Shown: positions 7,617 to 16,302, numbered from the stretch's first letter. The stretch is 39,713 nt of DNA from an uncultured Pelagibacteraceae bacterium (GCA_902592715.1 CACJFS010000010.1:1-39713), one strand, 5' to 3'. The notes: a model not told the origin generated them from the letters alone. A program made the numbers and translations.

Positions 7617-8499
7617 CCACACATTTCCAGAATTAGAAAGTTTGATCAATAAAATGGGTGCTAAAAAGACTGTTTGGAAATCTGGCGTTAAGTATGAAAA
7701 AATAATTATTCAAAAATTATTATCTGTTGAAGGTGTTGACGCGAAATTAGATGACATAAAAATGGATGAACATGGCTTGATGTATCTAAATAATGAGCCA
7801 GTGGTTCTTTTTATAAAAGATCAATGGATTTCGGCTGATGAAATCAGAAGAGATCCGCTTGGTGGAAAAGGATATAGATTTCATATAACTGGAACATGTA
7901 AAACAATTGAACAAATGCAAAGAAGAAAAAGGTACGATAGATATACTTTTACAGCTAATCAAAGTGGTAAATTTTCTGTAATTGCAAGAGAATCCAAGCA
8001 TTCAAATAAAAAAATTAAATTAACAACACCATTAGCAGTTTGTATGAATTGTTTAATAGATCTAGAATATGACGGAGCAGGCTACTCATCTTCAGGAAGA
8101 CCAAACACTGAAGCACGACAAGCTAGAGATTCTTTTAATATAAAATCTTTTTTTAAAAATTTTGTCCAAACTTTAATAAATAGACCTAAATATTCTGAAA
8201 TGAGTTATCCTGATCCAGAATATACTCCTGATTTTAGAACAACCTCTAAAAAGTTAAAAGAAGCGTGGGGTTATAAATGTAGTAGATGCAAGGTTGATCT
8301 TTCATTATTAAGTCACAGAAAAATGATTCATTGTCATCACAAAGATGGAAATCCTGGTAACAATGGTGAGACTAATCTTGAGGTTTTGTGTATTTGTTGT
8401 CATGCAGAAGAAGGAATGCATTTAATTAGACCAAAACATATGAGAGAACAATTTGAGAAATGCAAAACTTTAAAACAAGAACAGGGTATCAAAATATAA
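7606..8499 (+). CDS. zorE: HNH endonuclease-domain protein, ZorE-like effector
   Basis: I start at the ATG at 7606 (297 residues), which overlaps the zorB-like stop by 11 bases; a TTG 36 bases upstream is less likely. The C-terminal part is an HNH/zinc-finger nuclease: C225-x-x-C228, then IHCHHKDGNPGNN with H244 and H245, then NLEVLCICCHAEEGMHL with C262, C265 and H266. The N-terminal 200 residues are not recognised; they include a CxxC pair near residues 145-148. Zorya type II systems consist of ZorA, ZorB and ZorE, the last being an HNH protein that nicks or degrades invading DNA, so order and domain content agree. The N-terminal region should be compared with ZorE before the name is accepted. 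Confidence 0.7.
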   Translation: MKLNHTFPELESLINKMGAKKTVWKSGVKYEKIIIQKLLSVEGVDAKLDDIKMDEHGLMYLNNEPVVLFIKDQWISADEIRRDPLGGKGYRFHITGTCKTIEQMQRRKRYDRYTFTANQSGKFSVIARESKHSNKKIKLTTPLAVCMNCLIDLEYDGAGYSSSGRPNTEARQARDSFNIKSFFKNFVQTLINRPKYSEMSYPDPEYTPDFRTTSKKLKEAWGYKCSRCKVDLSLLSHRKMIHCHHKDGNPGNNGETNLEVLCICCHAEEGMHLIRPKHMREQFEKCKTLKQEQGIKI

Positions 8500-8558
8500 T
8501 TGATCAAGACATTGCAGGATTTTATATGATCTGTGAGAATTTTAAGTATAGAATAATC

Positions 8559-8680
8559 TATAGGACTTTATGGGATAACTAGAACTAGACTAGAACCTGA
8601 GGAGATAAAATAAAAAAAATTTACTTATTCCTCTTGTTCAATTATAAATATTGGCATAAACACTCATGAAAATAACTAAT
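8559..8680 (+). repeat. Island end repeat, copy B (arm motifs plus degenerate tRNA-Leu promoter)
   Basis: It matches copies A and C along most of its length: TAGGACTTTATGGGATAACT, the AGAACTAGACT motifs, then the AAAATTTACTTATT stretch and the tRNA promoter. The -10 box reads TAAACA instead of TAAATA and one G replaces A in the spacer, so this promoter copy may be weaker. It ends in tRNA fragment B. Confidence 0.85.
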
Positions 8681-8720
8681 GCCCTCGTGGTGAAATTGGT
8701 AGACACAAAGGACTTAAAAT
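8681..8720 (+). pseudogene. Truncated tRNA-Leu(UAA), 5' half only (copy B)
   Basis: Forty bases are identical to the start of the intact tRNA-Leu at 16303, ending at the last base of the anticodon loop region; the sequence then becomes AT-rich and runs into the 3' end of a minus-strand gene 21 bases later. It marks the junction between the Zorya block and the transporter block. Confidence 0.9.
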
Positions 8721-8741
8721 ATTTTTATAGAAAAAGTTAAC

Positions 8742-9605
8742 TTATTTATCTTTCACAGAAATTAATTCTGGATATTTATCAAATAAAATTTCAGCAGGTC
8801 TCTCCCCAGATCTTAATGGATCAATTAGCATCACTTGGCTGGGCATAATATTAGTTAAATTACAGTCTGAACCAAAGAGTTCAAAATAATTAAGTATATC
8901 TGAATACCATCTCACTTCAGCTTCCTTTGGTGAAGTAACTTCAAATGCAACTTTATTTTTACCAAAGTGTTCGAGTACTCCAGTTAGCACATCTGACTTA
9001 CTATCATGAAGTTCAATTTCTTCATGATCAATAAGCATTGAAAATGCTCCATATTCAAAAAAAGGTTCAGCGCTTTCAACAATTTGTTTTAATGTTGCAG
9101 GAGTATTTTTTTTGGTTTTATCCCATCCACTTTCTGGATGATGTTCATAAATTATATTCATACCGTTCTTAATTGCATGATTACACCAAGCTTTAATTTG
9201 ATTTTCAGGGATATCTCCAAATGTATTCATGAATTCCATTGCTGAAAATCCTAAATCTGCAGCAACATCAATTGCTTCATTTACTTTTCCTTTTTTAAAA
9301 GCTTTTATAAAATAACCATGATCCAAGTAAGGCTCTATCGAGTGTTTTTTGTAAAGATCATTTTTACGTTCTAACCATTCTTTTGGATGTCCCAGAACTT
9401 GCATTGTTGCAATTTTAACATGGTCAATCCTGTTACCAGCAACCTCTAGAAAGTCTTCTAATTCACGAAGTCCCATTCTTTCGTGGTACCAAGGGCCTTC
9501 ATCAAAACCTACATCTTTCAACCATAGTTGTGATTTAGTTCTAGGTTTGGGTTCTATAGTATTTAAATCAAATACTTTTGATATCGAATTTTCTGTTTTA
9601 GACAT
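8742..9605 (-). CDS. ComA-like (phosphosulfolactate synthase-related) TIM-barrel enzyme
   Basis: I take the ATG at 9605 as start (287 residues); an in-frame TTG lies eight codons upstream. The protein shows the strand-helix rhythm of a TIM barrel and the landmarks of the ComA family: a GLRELEDFLEVAG helix, HVKIAT, EWLERKNDLYKKHSIEPYL, GKVNEAIDVAADLGFSAMEF, and NGMNIIYEHHPESG. ComA joins sulfite to phosphoenolpyruvate to make phosphosulfolactate; bacterial homologues are of uncertain role. The second ComA-like gene lies at 12878-13672, on the other side of the transporter. It is read away from the transporter, with about 150 bases between the starts that must hold divergent promoters. A sugar isomerase of the AP-endonuclease-2 barrel type is an alternative. 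Confidence 0.55.
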   Translation of the reverse strand: MSKTENSISKVFDLNTIEPKPRTKSQLWLKDVGFDEGPWYHERMGLRELEDFLEVAGNRIDHVKIATMQVLGHPKEWLERKNDLYKKHSIEPYLDHGYFIKAFKKGKVNEAIDVAADLGFSAMEFMNTFGDIPENQIKAWCNHAIKNGMNIIYEHHPESGWDKTKKNTPATLKQIVESAEPFFEYGAFSMLIDHEEIELHDSKSDVLTGVLEHFGKNKVAFEVTSPKEAEVRWYSDILNYFELFGSDCNLTNIMPSQVMLIDPLRSGERPAEILFDKYPELISVKDK

Positions 9606-9755
9606 GTTTTTTGCTTTTATATTAGTCAAATAGGTAAATTTCTAACCAAAAACGTCATTTCCGCAATTCTTGAGGATATAAAAAAATATAATTAGTTGAA
9701 AGACCCATTATGGACACGTTATAGTATCCTTAAAAAATTCTCAAGGGGGGAAATT

Positions 9756-10829
9756 ATGCGTAAAATTCTAATATTAATATTAATGTCGTTATTCTCGTTT
9801 GTATCCATTGGAAATGCAGATGTGAATTTCGCAGGCAAAACAGTTACATGGGTTGTGCCATTTAAAGAAGGTGGTGGTACGAGTAGATTTGCAAGATTTA
9901 TTCAACCTTTCTTAAAAAAATATTTACCTGGAAATCCTGATGTCCAAATCATGCACATACCAGGAGGTGGAGCTATTAAAGGTTCAAATTATTTTGAAAA
10001 AAATGCAAAAGCAGATGGAACTTTTATTTTTGGATGCTCAACTTCAGTTATAGTTAATGTTGCGACTGGAAATCCACTTGTTAAATATAATCTAAGTGAA
10101 TACCGACCAGTAGTTTTGCTACCGCAAAATACTCACTGGTTCACACGTTCAGACTTAGCTGAGCCTCACGATCTATCAAAAATTAAAGAAAGAAAATTGG
10201 TTCTCTATGCATTGAAAACTCCTGCATCTGCAGATTTATTTCACATATGGATTTATGAGAAACTTGGTATCAAAGGAGCTAAACCTATACCTGGTCTTTC
10301 ATCTTCAGGAGGTTATCAAGCATTCCTAAGAGGTGAAATTCATCTAAGTTCACATGGTGCAGCGAATTATGTAAAAAAAGTTAAGCCTGAAATAGAAAAA
10401 GGAAAAGTTGTAGATTTAATGACATTAGGAATTATTGGAGCTGATGGTTCAGTTTCTAGAAATCCTTTGGCACCAAATGCACCTACATTTCCTGAAATGT
10501 ATGAGAAGGTAAATGGTAAAAAACTTGAGGGTGATGACCTAGAAGCATACTATGCAATAGGTGCTGCATGGTCTCAAGCATCTAAAGCAATGATGCTTCC
10601 AGCAGACGCATCCGATGAAATAGTAAAAGCTTACAGAGATGCAGCTATTAAAATGACAAATGACCCAGAGTTTAAGGCTAAAGCTGTAAAAGCTCTTGGA
10701 CCATTTCCATTAATCATAGGAGAAGAAGCTGGTGAAATTATTAAAAAGGCTGCAGTATTTTCTGATACTACTAAAAATCAATTAAATGCAGCTCTAAAGA
10801 AACATAAATTCACATATAGAGTTCAATAG
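9756..10829 (+). CDS. Tripartite tricarboxylate transporter substrate-binding protein (TctC family)
   Basis: The ATG at 9756 sits six bases after a GGGGGG ribosome-binding stretch and opens a clear signal peptide (MRK, hydrophobic core, SIGNA) of about 21 residues; 357 residues in all. The mature part begins with the TctC signature GKTVTWVVPFKEGGGTSRFAR, followed by MHIPGGGAIKGSNYF, which form the carboxylate-binding pocket. TctC proteins catch carboxylates in the periplasm and pass them to the TctA-TctB membrane part. A strong hairpin with a T tract separates it from the permease gene and should make it more abundant than the permease. Ligand unknown; it could be an organic acid or a sulfonated C3 acid given the ComA-like neighbours. 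Confidence 0.85.
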   Translation: MRKILILILMSLFSFVSIGNADVNFAGKTVTWVVPFKEGGGTSRFARFIQPFLKKYLPGNPDVQIMHIPGGGAIKGSNYFEKNAKADGTFIFGCSTSVIVNVATGNPLVKYNLSEYRPVVLLPQNTHWFTRSDLAEPHDLSKIKERKLVLYALKTPASADLFHIWIYEKLGIKGAKPIPGLSSSGGYQAFLRGEIHLSSHGAANYVKKVKPEIEKGKVVDLMTLGIIGADGSVSRNPLAPNAPTFPEMYEKVNGKKLEGDDLEAYYAIGAAWSQASKAMMLPADASDEIVKAYRDAAIKMTNDPEFKAKAVKALGPFPLIIGEEAGEIIKKAAVFSDTTKNQLNAALKKHKFTYRVQ

Positions 10830-10845
10830 AACAAATAAAAAAACT

Positions 10846-10875
10846 GCTGCTAGCTAAAAGCTAGCAGCTTTTTTT
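10846..10875 (+). terminator. Rho-independent hairpin between tctC-like and tctA-like genes
   Basis: A perfect 10-base stem (10846-10855 with 10859-10868), three-base AAA loop, then seven Ts (10869-10875). The ATG of the permease follows the last T directly. Such a hairpin should stop most transcripts and stabilise the 3' end of the tctC message. Confidence 0.85.
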
Positions 10876-12861
10876 ATGGAACAATTATTAGCTGCACTTT
10901 TTCAACTTTTTGAGCCTACTCATTTAGCATTTCTATTTGCAGGTACTTTACTTGGTCTAATTGTTGGTATTCTACCAGGTATGGGTGGAACATCAGGTTT
11001 AGCTCTTGTTTTACCATTTGTTTTTACAATGGAGCCTTCACATGCTCTTGCAATGATGATTGGAGTTCTGGCACCTACGACAACTTCAGATACATTTCCT
11101 GCTGTGCTTATGGGGGTACCTGGTACTGCAGGATCTCAAGCAACAGTAATGGATGGTTTTCCACTTTCTAAAAAAGGCATGGCAGCAAGAGCTTTGAGCG
11201 CTGCCTTTAGTGCTTCATTGCTTGGGGGTATCTTTGGGGCGTTTATATTATCAATATCTATTTATTATGCCATTCCAATAATAATGGCGTTTGGATTTGG
11301 AGAACAGTTTCTATTAGTAGTTCTTGCTTTATTAATGGTTGGTGCTCTTACAGGTGACAATTTATTTAAAGGTATTGCTTCTTGTTTTTTAGGTTTAATT
11401 ATTGGATCAATTGGAACAGCTCCAATTACAGGAGATCCAAGATACACATTTAATACATTATATCTTTTAGAAGGTGTTCCTCTTGTTGTTGTTGGACTAG
11501 GATTGTTTGCAATTCCAGAAATAGTTGGGCTACTTGATGCCAAAGGCTCAATTGCAAAATCACTGAATACAAAAAAAGGGTGGTTCACAGGCTTAAAAGA
11601 TGTAGTAAAAAATTGGTTTTTAGTTTTACGATGTTCTACTCTTGGTTGTCTAGTTGGAGCTTTACCAGGCTTAGGAGGAACAGTCGTTGACTGGATTGCA
11701 TATAGTCACTTAAAACAAACAACTAAAGATACTTCACAATTTGGTAAAGGTGATATCCGAGGAGTTATAGCACCTGAGTCTGCTAATAATGCTAAAGAGG
11801 GTGGAGCATTGATACCAACATTAATTTTTGGAATACCTGGTTCTGGTAATAAGGTTTTATTACTTGGAGGTTTTGTTCTAATTGGAATTGAACCTGGTTT
11901 AGATATGGTAACGACAAACTTAGATCTTACCTATCTAATGATTTGGTCATTAGCTATTGCTAATATTTTAGGTGCTGGAATTTGCATGGGCTTTTCATCT
12001 CAAATTTCAAAATTCACTTTAGTTCCATATTACATTCTTGCACCTGTGATGGTTTGTTTAATATTTTTTGCAACATTTAATATTAATAGGGACTGGTATG
12101 ATTTTATTGGATTGTTATCATTTGGTATACTTGGTATTACATTTAAAAACTTTGGTTGGTCTAGACCGGCACTTTTAATAGGGTTCTTTTTATCAAGCAA
12201 AGTTGAACTTTTAAGCTATCAAACTCAAGCAGTATATGGTTTAAGTTTTTTATCACGTCCAGTTTCAATAATTCTTATAATTTTATGTCTTGCTACCATT
12301 GTTCTTTTGACAAAACAGAAGTTTGATAACAATTATAGATCTGATCTAATTAAAGGTAAGCTTACTCAAATATATTATATAGTCATATTGCTCTGTCTAC
12401 CTTTATCTATGATTTGGTTTACTAGTAGTTTAGATTATCGTGCTAATTTGTTTCCAATAAGTTTAAGTGTAATAGCTTTATCACTCTTAGTTTTTATACT
12501 TATTATCAAAATCGCAGACTTAAAAAATTTACCATTTTTAAATAATACATTGATGAAGTTTGCTCGGTCAAATATTTTTGAAATTAGTGGCAACTTTAAT
12601 AATCAGCTTTTTTATTATTTAAGTTTTATTGGTTTCCTATTAATGAATTTTATATTTGGTTTTCCAATTGCTGCAGCACTTTTTATTAATATGTTTATAT
12701 TATTTCACAATAGGAAAGCTTATGTGTCATCAATTTGCATATCCGCAGTATTGATGTTAATACTTTGGTCATTATCCTCCCTGCTAACTTTACAGTTTCC
12801 AAATGGATTGATAGGATTATTAATTGATTTACCTTGGTGGCTCGGTGGGCAAATGAATTAA
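10876..12861 (+). CDS. Tripartite tricarboxylate transporter permease, TctA-TctB fusion
   Basis: A 661-residue membrane protein. Residues 1 to about 490 are TctA: the duplicated signature appears as GILPGMGGTSGLALVLPF (about 31-48) and GALPGLGGTVVDWIAYSHLK, with PESANNAKEGGALIPTLIFGIPGSG further on. Residues from about 495 to 655 hold four more hydrophobic segments resembling the small TctB subunit, which is normally a separate gene of about 150 residues. The fusion explains why no tctB is present. Together with TctC it forms a sodium- or proton-driven secondary carboxylate importer. The start codon directly follows a terminator T tract and no ribosome-binding site is visible. The ComA-like gene follows after 16 bases. 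Confidence 0.85.
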   Translation: MEQLLAALFQLFEPTHLAFLFAGTLLGLIVGILPGMGGTSGLALVLPFVFTMEPSHALAMMIGVLAPTTTSDTFPAVLMGVPGTAGSQATVMDGFPLSKKGMAARALSAAFSASLLGGIFGAFILSISIYYAIPIIMAFGFGEQFLLVVLALLMVGALTGDNLFKGIASCFLGLIIGSIGTAPITGDPRYTFNTLYLLEGVPLVVVGLGLFAIPEIVGLLDAKGSIAKSLNTKKGWFTGLKDVVKNWFLVLRCSTLGCLVGALPGLGGTVVDWIAYSHLKQTTKDTSQFGKGDIRGVIAPESANNAKEGGALIPTLIFGIPGSGNKVLLLGGFVLIGIEPGLDMVTTNLDLTYLMIWSLAIANILGAGICMGFSSQISKFTLVPYYILAPVMVCLIFFATFNINRDWYDFIGLLSFGILGITFKNFGWSRPALLIGFFLSSKVELLSYQTQAVYGLSFLSRPVSIILIILCLATIVLLTKQKFDNNYRSDLIKGKLTQIYYIVILLCLPLSMIWFTSSLDYRANLFPISLSVIALSLLVFILIIKIADLKNLPFLNNTLMKFARSNIFEISGNFNNQLFYYLSFIGFLLMNFIFGFPIAAALFINMFILFHNRKAYVSSICISAVLMLILWSLSSLLTLQFPNGLIGLLIDLPWWLGGQMN

Positions 12862-12877
12862 ATAAATAGAATTTATA

Positions 12878-13672
12878 ATGACTGATGTAACATTTCCTAA
12901 ATTACCTTTCATAAAAAGAAAGGAAAAACCTCGTGAGACAGGTATAAATTATGTAAGAGCACCTGTGATGGTGGGAAATTGTATAGATGATTACCTAGAG
13001 GCATATGCAAACCTTGTTGATATCTTTAAGATTTCTGGGAAACAAGGTGCAATGATGAGCAAAAAATCTCTTTTAAGATTTATTGAAACTTGCAAAAAAC
13101 ATAGTGTTCAAGTTGCATTAGGAAACCCAATTATGGACGTTGCATTGTCTGGTGGGAAAGAAGTGGTAGATGATTATCTAGATACTGTTGTTAATCTTGG
13201 TATTGATATAATTGAAATTTCAAGAATAGCTCGTTCTTTAGATGATGATGAGATGTGTAGACTGATCGAAAATGCAACAGGCAAAGGGATAAAAGTTATT
13301 AATGAGGTTGGTGTTGCGTTTGCACATTCCAAGGTTATCGAGGAAGAAATTTTTGTAGAACGAATTAAAATGCAATCTAAAAGATTTATTGAGGCAGGTT
13401 CTTGGAAAATATTACTCGAATCAGAGGGTTTAACAGAAAATCTTGATAAGAAAGATTATAGATGGAATGTAATTGATAAAATTATTAGTCCACTTGAATT
13501 GAATCAGTTTATGGTTGAGGCTGATGATCAGGATGTATTATCAAAATACATAGAGATCTATGGTCCAGGTATAAATATGATGGTTGATCATAGTAGAGTT
13601 CTCAAAATGGAAGATGCTAGAATAGGGTATGGACCATCTCAATCCTTGTGGGGTAAAGTTGTAAAATATTAA
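12878..13672 (+). CDS. ComA-like (phosphosulfolactate synthase-related) enzyme
   Basis: A 264-residue protein with the order of ComA landmarks: KPRETGINYVRAP near residue 17, DDYLEAYANLVDIFKIS, LLRFIETCKKHSVQVALGNP, DDYLDTVVNLGIDIIEIS, GKGIKVINEVGVAF, AGSWKILLESEG, and the closing YGPGINMMVDHSRVLKME with ARIGYG. In ComA the lysine and acidic residues of these strands bind phosphoenolpyruvate and Mg. Sequence identity to true ComA must be modest, and the reaction here is unknown; carbon-sulfur bond formation or cleavage in sulfolactate metabolism is an inference. It closes the transporter operon (16 bases after the permease) and the next gene begins 7 bases later. Confidence 0.65.
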   Translation: MTDVTFPKLPFIKRKEKPRETGINYVRAPVMVGNCIDDYLEAYANLVDIFKISGKQGAMMSKKSLLRFIETCKKHSVQVALGNPIMDVALSGGKEVVDDYLDTVVNLGIDIIEISRIARSLDDDEMCRLIENATGKGIKVINEVGVAFAHSKVIEEEIFVERIKMQSKRFIEAGSWKILLESEGLTENLDKKDYRWNVIDKIISPLELNQFMVEADDQDVLSKYIEIYGPGINMMVDHSRVLKMEDARIGYGPSQSLWGKVVKY

Positions 13673-13679
13673 GTTACCC

Positions 13680-16163
13680 ATGAAAAAATTTTTTATATTT
13701 TTATTATTTTCAATTTTTACTTTTACAAATCCAATATTAGCTGAACAAATTTATTCAGATGAAGCAAAAGAAATGATGGATGATCATGTTAAATCAAGCG
13801 AACTTCTCAAGGTTCCGCTCCCCAAGATAAATAGAATTATAAAAGATTATGAAAGATTTAAAGATTACAGAGTGAACATTATGGCGAATAATTGGCACTA
13901 CACATCTTATGTTTGGAAAGATGAGATGGATGGAAAAATTTTAACTAAAGATTTTTGCATAAATGTTATTAGTGAATTTAAAGTACCAACAACTCCCACA
14001 ATTAAAGAAGAGGTATTTAAAAGATGTTTAGATTCCTTAATGGATTATGCATTAATAAATTTTGATGGGGGTATAAAAATGTTTGAAGAAATAATACTAA
14101 ACATTACAACATCTGAAAAAGATTATTGGGTTTACAAGAAATCAGGTAAAGATAATTTTAATCCCAGAGATTATAATTTATGGGGTGTTCTCTCTCCAAT
14201 TATAACATTTTATGCAGTTAATTATGATCAGTTTAATTACACAGTAGATCAGCATAAAACTATCCAAAATTATTTTAAAGACAAAGCTATGATCGAACGT
14301 TTTGATAGAGATGGAAATCGCAGTAGAACAAAACTTTGTCCAATTGATAATCCAATGAAATTGAGTGGAAAAAAACATAAAGTTGGTAATTGTGGAAGTG
14401 TTAGATTTAGATTTGCCACTGCAGAACTGGCCTTAGCAATTTTAATGCAAGACAAAGAACTTTGGGCAAAAGGTTTATGGGATCTGGATTATAATCTTAG
14501 CATGATTAGTAAAGAAGGGCATTATGTTCCACACGTTGGCAAAGGATGTCTAGCACTTGGTTATTCACAGGATACAAGTAAATTAATATCGACTAATGTA
14601 GAGTTGTTAAACTTAGCAAATTTTAATTTACTTGATTACAAAACAAGACATGGAAAAACCATAGCAGAAACTTACGAACAGTTATTTAGGATATATGATG
14701 ATATTACATTAGTTAAACATATCGCCAAAAAAGGTATTGGAGCATTTAAATGTGGAAAAAAACCATTCAAGACTCATCAAGAGCATGTAGTGTATGAGTT
14801 TGGTGGAAAAAAACTATATGAAGAGGCATTAGAGGAAAATTGGGAACGCAACAAGGATGATTATATAAATTGGTCAATTAGATTTGTTACTAAAAAACAT
14901 CCAGAGTGGTTAAAAGATAAATTTACACCTTATGAAATCAAAGTATATCCATGGTTGAGCCAGTATTATTATATTCAAGCATTTGAAATATTTAATGCAA
15001 ACATAATGTCCGAAGGAGAAAATATTTGGACAAAAAAACTATCTGAAAAACCAAAAGATTATGAAAAAAGGTTAAGTAATCCTTATTTAGATTTTACAAT
15101 TTTTAATAATGAAAATTTAACATTTAAGCTTAAATCAAATGATGTAAAATTTGCATCAAACACAAATCCTATTAAGCCAAATAAACAAAAAGATCACGAA
15201 TTATATAAAGCATTTATTAATGGAAATTTGATATCTGAAGATGATAAAAATATTAAATTTGGTGGAGCATTGGTTTACCAGGATAAATTAACAGATGAAA
15301 TGAAGGATCAAATTTTAGCTGTTTATATAGGAAGGAAGGCAGATGAAGATGCACTCATGCCTTTGTTTAGACACCGTGAAAATATTATAAATAAATGTGG
15401 TACGAAATTTAACGAAAGCAGTTGGATGAGCTTTATAAGTGAGACTAATAATGTAGAAATTGCAGAAAACCAACAATGTATTTACAATTATTTCTCTGAA
15501 ACAGATGATATCGAGTCTTTAGAATTATTTGAGGCAATCTTGGCTGGGACAAATTCTATATTAAAATATTTAAAAGATAATGAAAATTTAAGAACTTTAC
15601 CAAATGATATAAAAAAAATAGCTAAAGCGAAAATAACCGAAGAAATTGCAGAGCCAATGAAAGAAATTTTTACAATATTTAATTATGAAAATGGAAAATT
15701 TAAACTTAAATCAAACAATGTAAACTTTTCATCTAATACAAATCCAATTAAACCAAAAAGGCAAAAAGAAGATCAATTATATAAATCAATTATTAAAGGA
15801 AATTTAATAAATGAAGTTGATAAGAAAGTTAAACTTGAAGAAGCTTTAGTTTATAAGAGAAAACTTGATACTGATGACCAAATTTTAGTGATTAATATTG
15901 GAGAAGAACCAGGAGAAGATGCCATTATACCTTTTTTTAGACACAGAGAAAATATTCAAAGTAAATGTGGTACTAGATTGTTAAATCAATGGGGCTGGAT
16001 GAGCTTCATAAGTATGACTAAAAATGAAAAAATTGCAAAAAACCAACAGTGTCACTATGATTACTTTAAAGAAACAGACGACGTTGAGGCTATTGAATTG
16101 TTTGAGAGCGTTTTAGGTGGAACAGATTCCATTTTAAATTATTTACAAGCCAATGTTAAATAA
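13680..16163 (+). CDS. Large secreted protein, possibly alginate-lyase-like, with duplicated C-terminal domain
   Basis: An 827-residue protein with a signal peptide (MKKFF, hydrophobic core, cleavage near ILAEQ). Residues from about 30 to 460 are helical and contain RFRFATAELALAILMQDKELW, ISKEGHYVPHVGKGCLALGY and LNLANFNLLDYKTRHGKTIAETYE, an arrangement reminiscent of the alpha/alpha-barrel alginate lyase fold (helices, a charged loop with His and Tyr, then a dly...g.s segment); this is a weak call. Residues about 471-633 and 663-825 are tandem copies of one domain, sharing FKLKSN, NTNPIKP, FRHREN, KCGT, WMSFIS, NQQC and the TDD...LFE segment. Each copy has two conserved cysteines that could form a disulphide. 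The domain itself is not recognised. The gene ends 18 bases before repeat copy C. Confidence 0.45.
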   Translation: MKKFFIFLLFSIFTFTNPILAEQIYSDEAKEMMDDHVKSSELLKVPLPKINRIIKDYERFKDYRVNIMANNWHYTSYVWKDEMDGKILTKDFCINVISEFKVPTTPTIKEEVFKRCLDSLMDYALINFDGGIKMFEEIILNITTSEKDYWVYKKSGKDNFNPRDYNLWGVLSPIITFYAVNYDQFNYTVDQHKTIQNYFKDKAMIERFDRDGNRSRTKLCPIDNPMKLSGKKHKVGNCGSVRFRFATAELALAILMQDKELWAKGLWDLDYNLSMISKEGHYVPHVGKGCLALGYSQDTSKLISTNVELLNLANFNLLDYKTRHGKTIAETYEQLFRIYDDITLVKHIAKKGIGAFKCGKKPFKTHQEHVVYEFGGKKLYEEALEENWERNKDDYINWSIRFVTKKHPEWLKDKFTPYEIKVYPWLSQYYYIQAFEIFNANIMSEGENIWTKKLSEKPKDYEKRLSNPYLDFTIFNNENLTFKLKSNDVKFASNTNPIKPNKQKDHELYKAFINGNLISEDDKNIKFGGALVYQDKLTDEMKDQILAVYIGRKADEDALMPLFRHRENIINKCGTKFNESSWMSFISETNNVEIAENQQCIYNYFSETDDIESLELFEAILAGTNSILKYLKDNENLRTLPNDIKKIAKAKITEEIAEPMKEIFTIFNYENGKFKLKSNNVNFSSNTNPIKPKRQKEDQLYKSIIKGNLINEVDKKVKLEEALVYKRKLDTDDQILVINIGEEPGEDAIIPFFRHRENIQSKCGTRLLNQWGWMSFISMTKNEKIAKNQQCHYDYFKETDDVEAIELFESVLGGTDSILNYLQANVK

Positions 16164-16181
16164 TAATTCGCTAAAATTTAA

Positions 16182-16302
16182 ATAGGATTTTATAGGACAA
16201 CTAGACGTAGACTAGACGTTAGGGAGATAAAATAAAAAAAATTTACTTATTAACCTTGTTCAATTATAAATATTAGCATAAATACTCATGAAATTAACAA
16301 AT
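16182..16302 (+). repeat. Island end repeat, copy C (immediately upstream of intact tRNA-Leu)
   Basis: The same arm region (GGACAACTAGACGTAGACT) and promoter region as in copies A and B, here joined to the complete tRNA. Because the whole upstream region is duplicated together with the 5' half, the active promoter of tRNA-Leu has probably been supplied by the last inserted element. Confidence 0.85.
16256..16284 (+). promoter_or_regulatory. Promoter of tRNA-Leu
   Basis: TTGTTC (16256-16261) and TAAATA (16279-16284) are separated by 17 bases and lie 19 bases before the tRNA start, a good sigma-70 arrangement. The same boxes are kept in copy A upstream of the zorA-like gene; copy B has TAAACA. 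Confidence 0.7.

Larger units (their letters stand above)
5534..8720 (+). mobile_element. Mini-island in tRNA-Leu carrying a Zorya type II-like system, no integrase
   Basis: The block between the end of tRNA fragment A and the end of fragment B is about 3.2 kb. It starts with three AGTCT boxes spaced exactly 10 bases apart (5557-5581), contains three coding genes read in one direction, and ends with arm motifs, a tRNA-Leu promoter and a tRNA 5' half. No recombinase, transposase or replication gene is present. I infer a site-specifically inserted element that relies on a recombinase encoded elsewhere. Confidence 0.6.

Noticed and set aside
9696..9755. Earlier TTG start for the TctC-like protein
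   Set aside because: The ATG at 9756 has a strong ribosome-binding stretch and directly opens the signal peptide; the extension would bury it.
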